From: Terriglobales bacterium
GTDB taxonomy: Bacteria > Acidobacteriota > Terriglobia > Terriglobales > Acidobacteriaceae
DNA: 64,000 bases
Direction: 5' to 3'
Assembly (NCBI GenBank): GCA_035573675.1
Contig: DATMAB010000010.1
Coordinates: 248,001 to 312,000, forward strand
The translations under genes were made by a program, and so were the position numbers. The notes under the pieces were generated by a model. That model was given only the letters and a program-made list of their open reading frames with translations. It ran no database searches and had not been told where the DNA came from. Positions within the stretch are counted from its first letter, which is position 1. Every line of letters begins with the position of its first letter. This document shows positions 62,965 through 64,000 of this stretch, one piece after another.

Positions 62965-64000
62965 ACTTCCTCGAAAACATCTTTCGAAGATTGGGAGCCG
63001 ATCCGGCGCGTCCGGTGCTTGCCGAGGCGCGGGATGGGAAGCTACTCAGCGCAACGGCCGGCAAGGTGCTGGCGCACGTGCGCGCCGCGCGGGGCTTTCT
63101 GCGCTCGGCAGGCCTGAAAAAGGGCGACCGATGCGCGCTGCTGGCGAACAACAGCATTTGCTGGACGGCGCTGGATCTGGCGCTGATGGCGGAAGGCGTG
63201 ATCGTCGTGCCGCTCTACGCGCGGCAGGCGCCGGCAGAACTGGTCGGCATGATGAAGGACAGCGGCGCTTCGCTCGTCCTTTGCGGCGACGCCGCACTGC
63301 GCGAGGCCGTTGCGCGCGAGTGGCCACAAGCGCCGCGGCAATGCCTCTTCGACGAAGTCTTCACCGCTCCGCCCATCCATGAAGACGACCCGCTGCCGCG
63401 AACCGATGGCGACCCGGTGACCATCATCTATACCTCGGGCACGTCGGGCGAGCCCAAAGGCGTCATCCTGAACACCGCGAACCTGAACCACATGGTGCCT
63501 TGCACGGTGGGCCGGCTGGACCAGTTGATGGGCCCGCGCCCGGTGGCTGACCGCATCTTCCACTACCTGCCCTTCTGTTTCGCCGGCTCGTGGATCCTGA
63601 TGCTGACGGCGTTGTCGCGGCACAGCGTCCTGACGCTCTCGACCGATCTGACCAAGCTCGCAGACGAAATGAAGCTCGCCGCGCCGGATTATTTTCTGAA
63701 TGTGCCGGCGCTGCTGGAACGCGTGCGCAGAGGGATCGAGGAACAGGTGGCCAAGCGTGGCGGTTTCGCGCTGAAGCTGTTCGGGAGGGGCAAGCAGGCA
63801 TGGTTCGAGCGTGCGATGAGAAGGCCCGGATCCTTCACTCAGGATGACGGCATCCTGGGTTTCTTCTGGCTCAAACTGGCCCAAGCCTCTGTGTTCCCTG
63901 CCATCCGCAAAAAAATCGGCCCCAACCTGAAGGCGCTGATCTGCGGTTCAGCGCCGCTGGCGGTCGAGACGCAGCTCTTCTTCATGATGCTGGGCATCCC
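62961..64000 (+). CDS. AMP-dependent acyl-CoA synthetase (long-chain type), C-terminus beyond the window
   Basis: First 346 codons, ATG overlapping the previous stop (ATGA). Motif A10-A5 region: GDRCALLANNSICWTALDLALMAEGVIVVPLYAR, VTIIYTSGTSGEPKGVILN (P-loop), HYLPFCFAGSWI, LKALICGSAPLAVETQLFF. It would activate fatty acids for the reductases encoded upstream. In the variable loop, GATCCTTCACTCAGGATGAC (63829-63848) is the inverse of the dispersed repeat head TCATCCTGAGTGAAGGATC, so repeat DNA may have entered the coding sequence without breaking the frame. Confidence 0.9.
   Translation, partial: MNFLENIFRRLGADPARPVLAEARDGKLLSATAGKVLAHVRAARGFLRSAGLKKGDRCALLANNSICWTALDLALMAEGVIVVPLYARQAPAELVGMMKDSGASLVLCGDAALREAVAREWPQAPRQCLFDEVFTAPPIHEDDPLPRTDGDPVTIIYTSGTSGEPKGVILNTANLNHMVPCTVGRLDQLMGPRPVADRIFHYLPFCFAGSWILMLTALSRHSVLTLSTDLTKLADEMKLAAPDYFLNVPALLERVRRGIEEQVAKRGGFALKLFGRGKQAWFERAMRRPGSFTQDDGILGFFWLKLAQASVFPAIRKKIGPNLKALICGSAPLAVETQLFFMMLGI

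Overview
The window is GC-rich, tightly packed bacterial DNA. It holds no rRNA, tRNA, CRISPR array, prophage or insertion sequence that I can see. The gene content suggests an Acidobacteriota genome, possibly a metagenome-assembled one: a 1,100-residue Oar-type TonB receptor with an N-terminal carboxypeptidase-regulatory domain, exported Tat-tagged oxidoreductases, a TolB-propeller/CehA metallohydrolase fusion, CstA, MacB-type ABC transport, and many short palindromic and A/T-rich intergenic repeats. This taxonomic call is an inference from gene style, not from a marker gene.

Layout. 1-4458 (minus strand): a partial M24 peptidase, an M20 hydrolase, a small GIY-YIG nuclease gene bracketed by inverted repeat copies, a second M24 protein and a ketopantoate-reductase-like enzyme. 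4500-11666: a molybdenum hydroxylase (CoxM-S-G-L type) whose large-subunit gene is separated from the others by a divergent pair (LLM flavin oxidoreductase and substrate-binding-like protein), with a MocA-type cofactor nucleotidyltransferase alongside. 11663-12259: an AhpD-like gene with an in-frame TGA at the second position of its CxxC motif, followed by a good bacterial SECIS hairpin, so a probable selenoprotein. 12256-16851 (minus): a meta-cleavage cassette resembling 2-aminophenol degradation (two class III dioxygenase subunits, RidA-type deaminase, semialdehyde dehydrogenase, metallo-beta-lactamase hydrolase). 17168-20497: TonB receptor with a clear promoter and terminator.

20673-29617: a ten-gene run for coenzyme F420: an LLM oxidoreductase, two membrane proteins built from an HxH-containing repeat, a double cupin, then cofG-cofD-cofC-cofE-cofH and npdG. 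29614-31508: small secreted proteins, a two-ACT protein broken by a frameshift, and a TPR-like protein. 31639-35123 (minus): frdABCD. 35251-37214: NfeD, SPFH and a membrane protein. 37211-40070: two Tat-signal enzymes. 40200-42086: PilZ-PAS-histidine kinase-receiver protein. 42303-50548: amino-acid permease, CocE-type hydrolase, small secreted protein, propeller/metallohydrolase fusion, CstA. 50578-53574 (minus): secreted esterase and a MacB-like ABC pair. 54165-57741: cysteine dioxygenase, YggX, 2-oxoglutarate dehydrogenase E1. 58071-64000: a lipid-type operon (degenerate HAD domain fused to a fatty acyl reductase, a second reductase, a polysaccharide pyruvyl transferase and a truncated acyl-CoA synthetase).

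How the parts may work together (inference): the Mo-hydroxylase, MocA, LLM enzymes using F420, ring-cleavage dioxygenase, RidA and dehydrogenase would make a plausible pathway for hydroxylating and cleaving an amino-aromatic or N-heteroaromatic compound, with the F420 operon 4 kb away supplying the deazaflavin. The 58-64 kb operon looks like activation and reduction of fatty acids for an ether lipid, wax or glycolipid whose sugar part may be pyruvylated.
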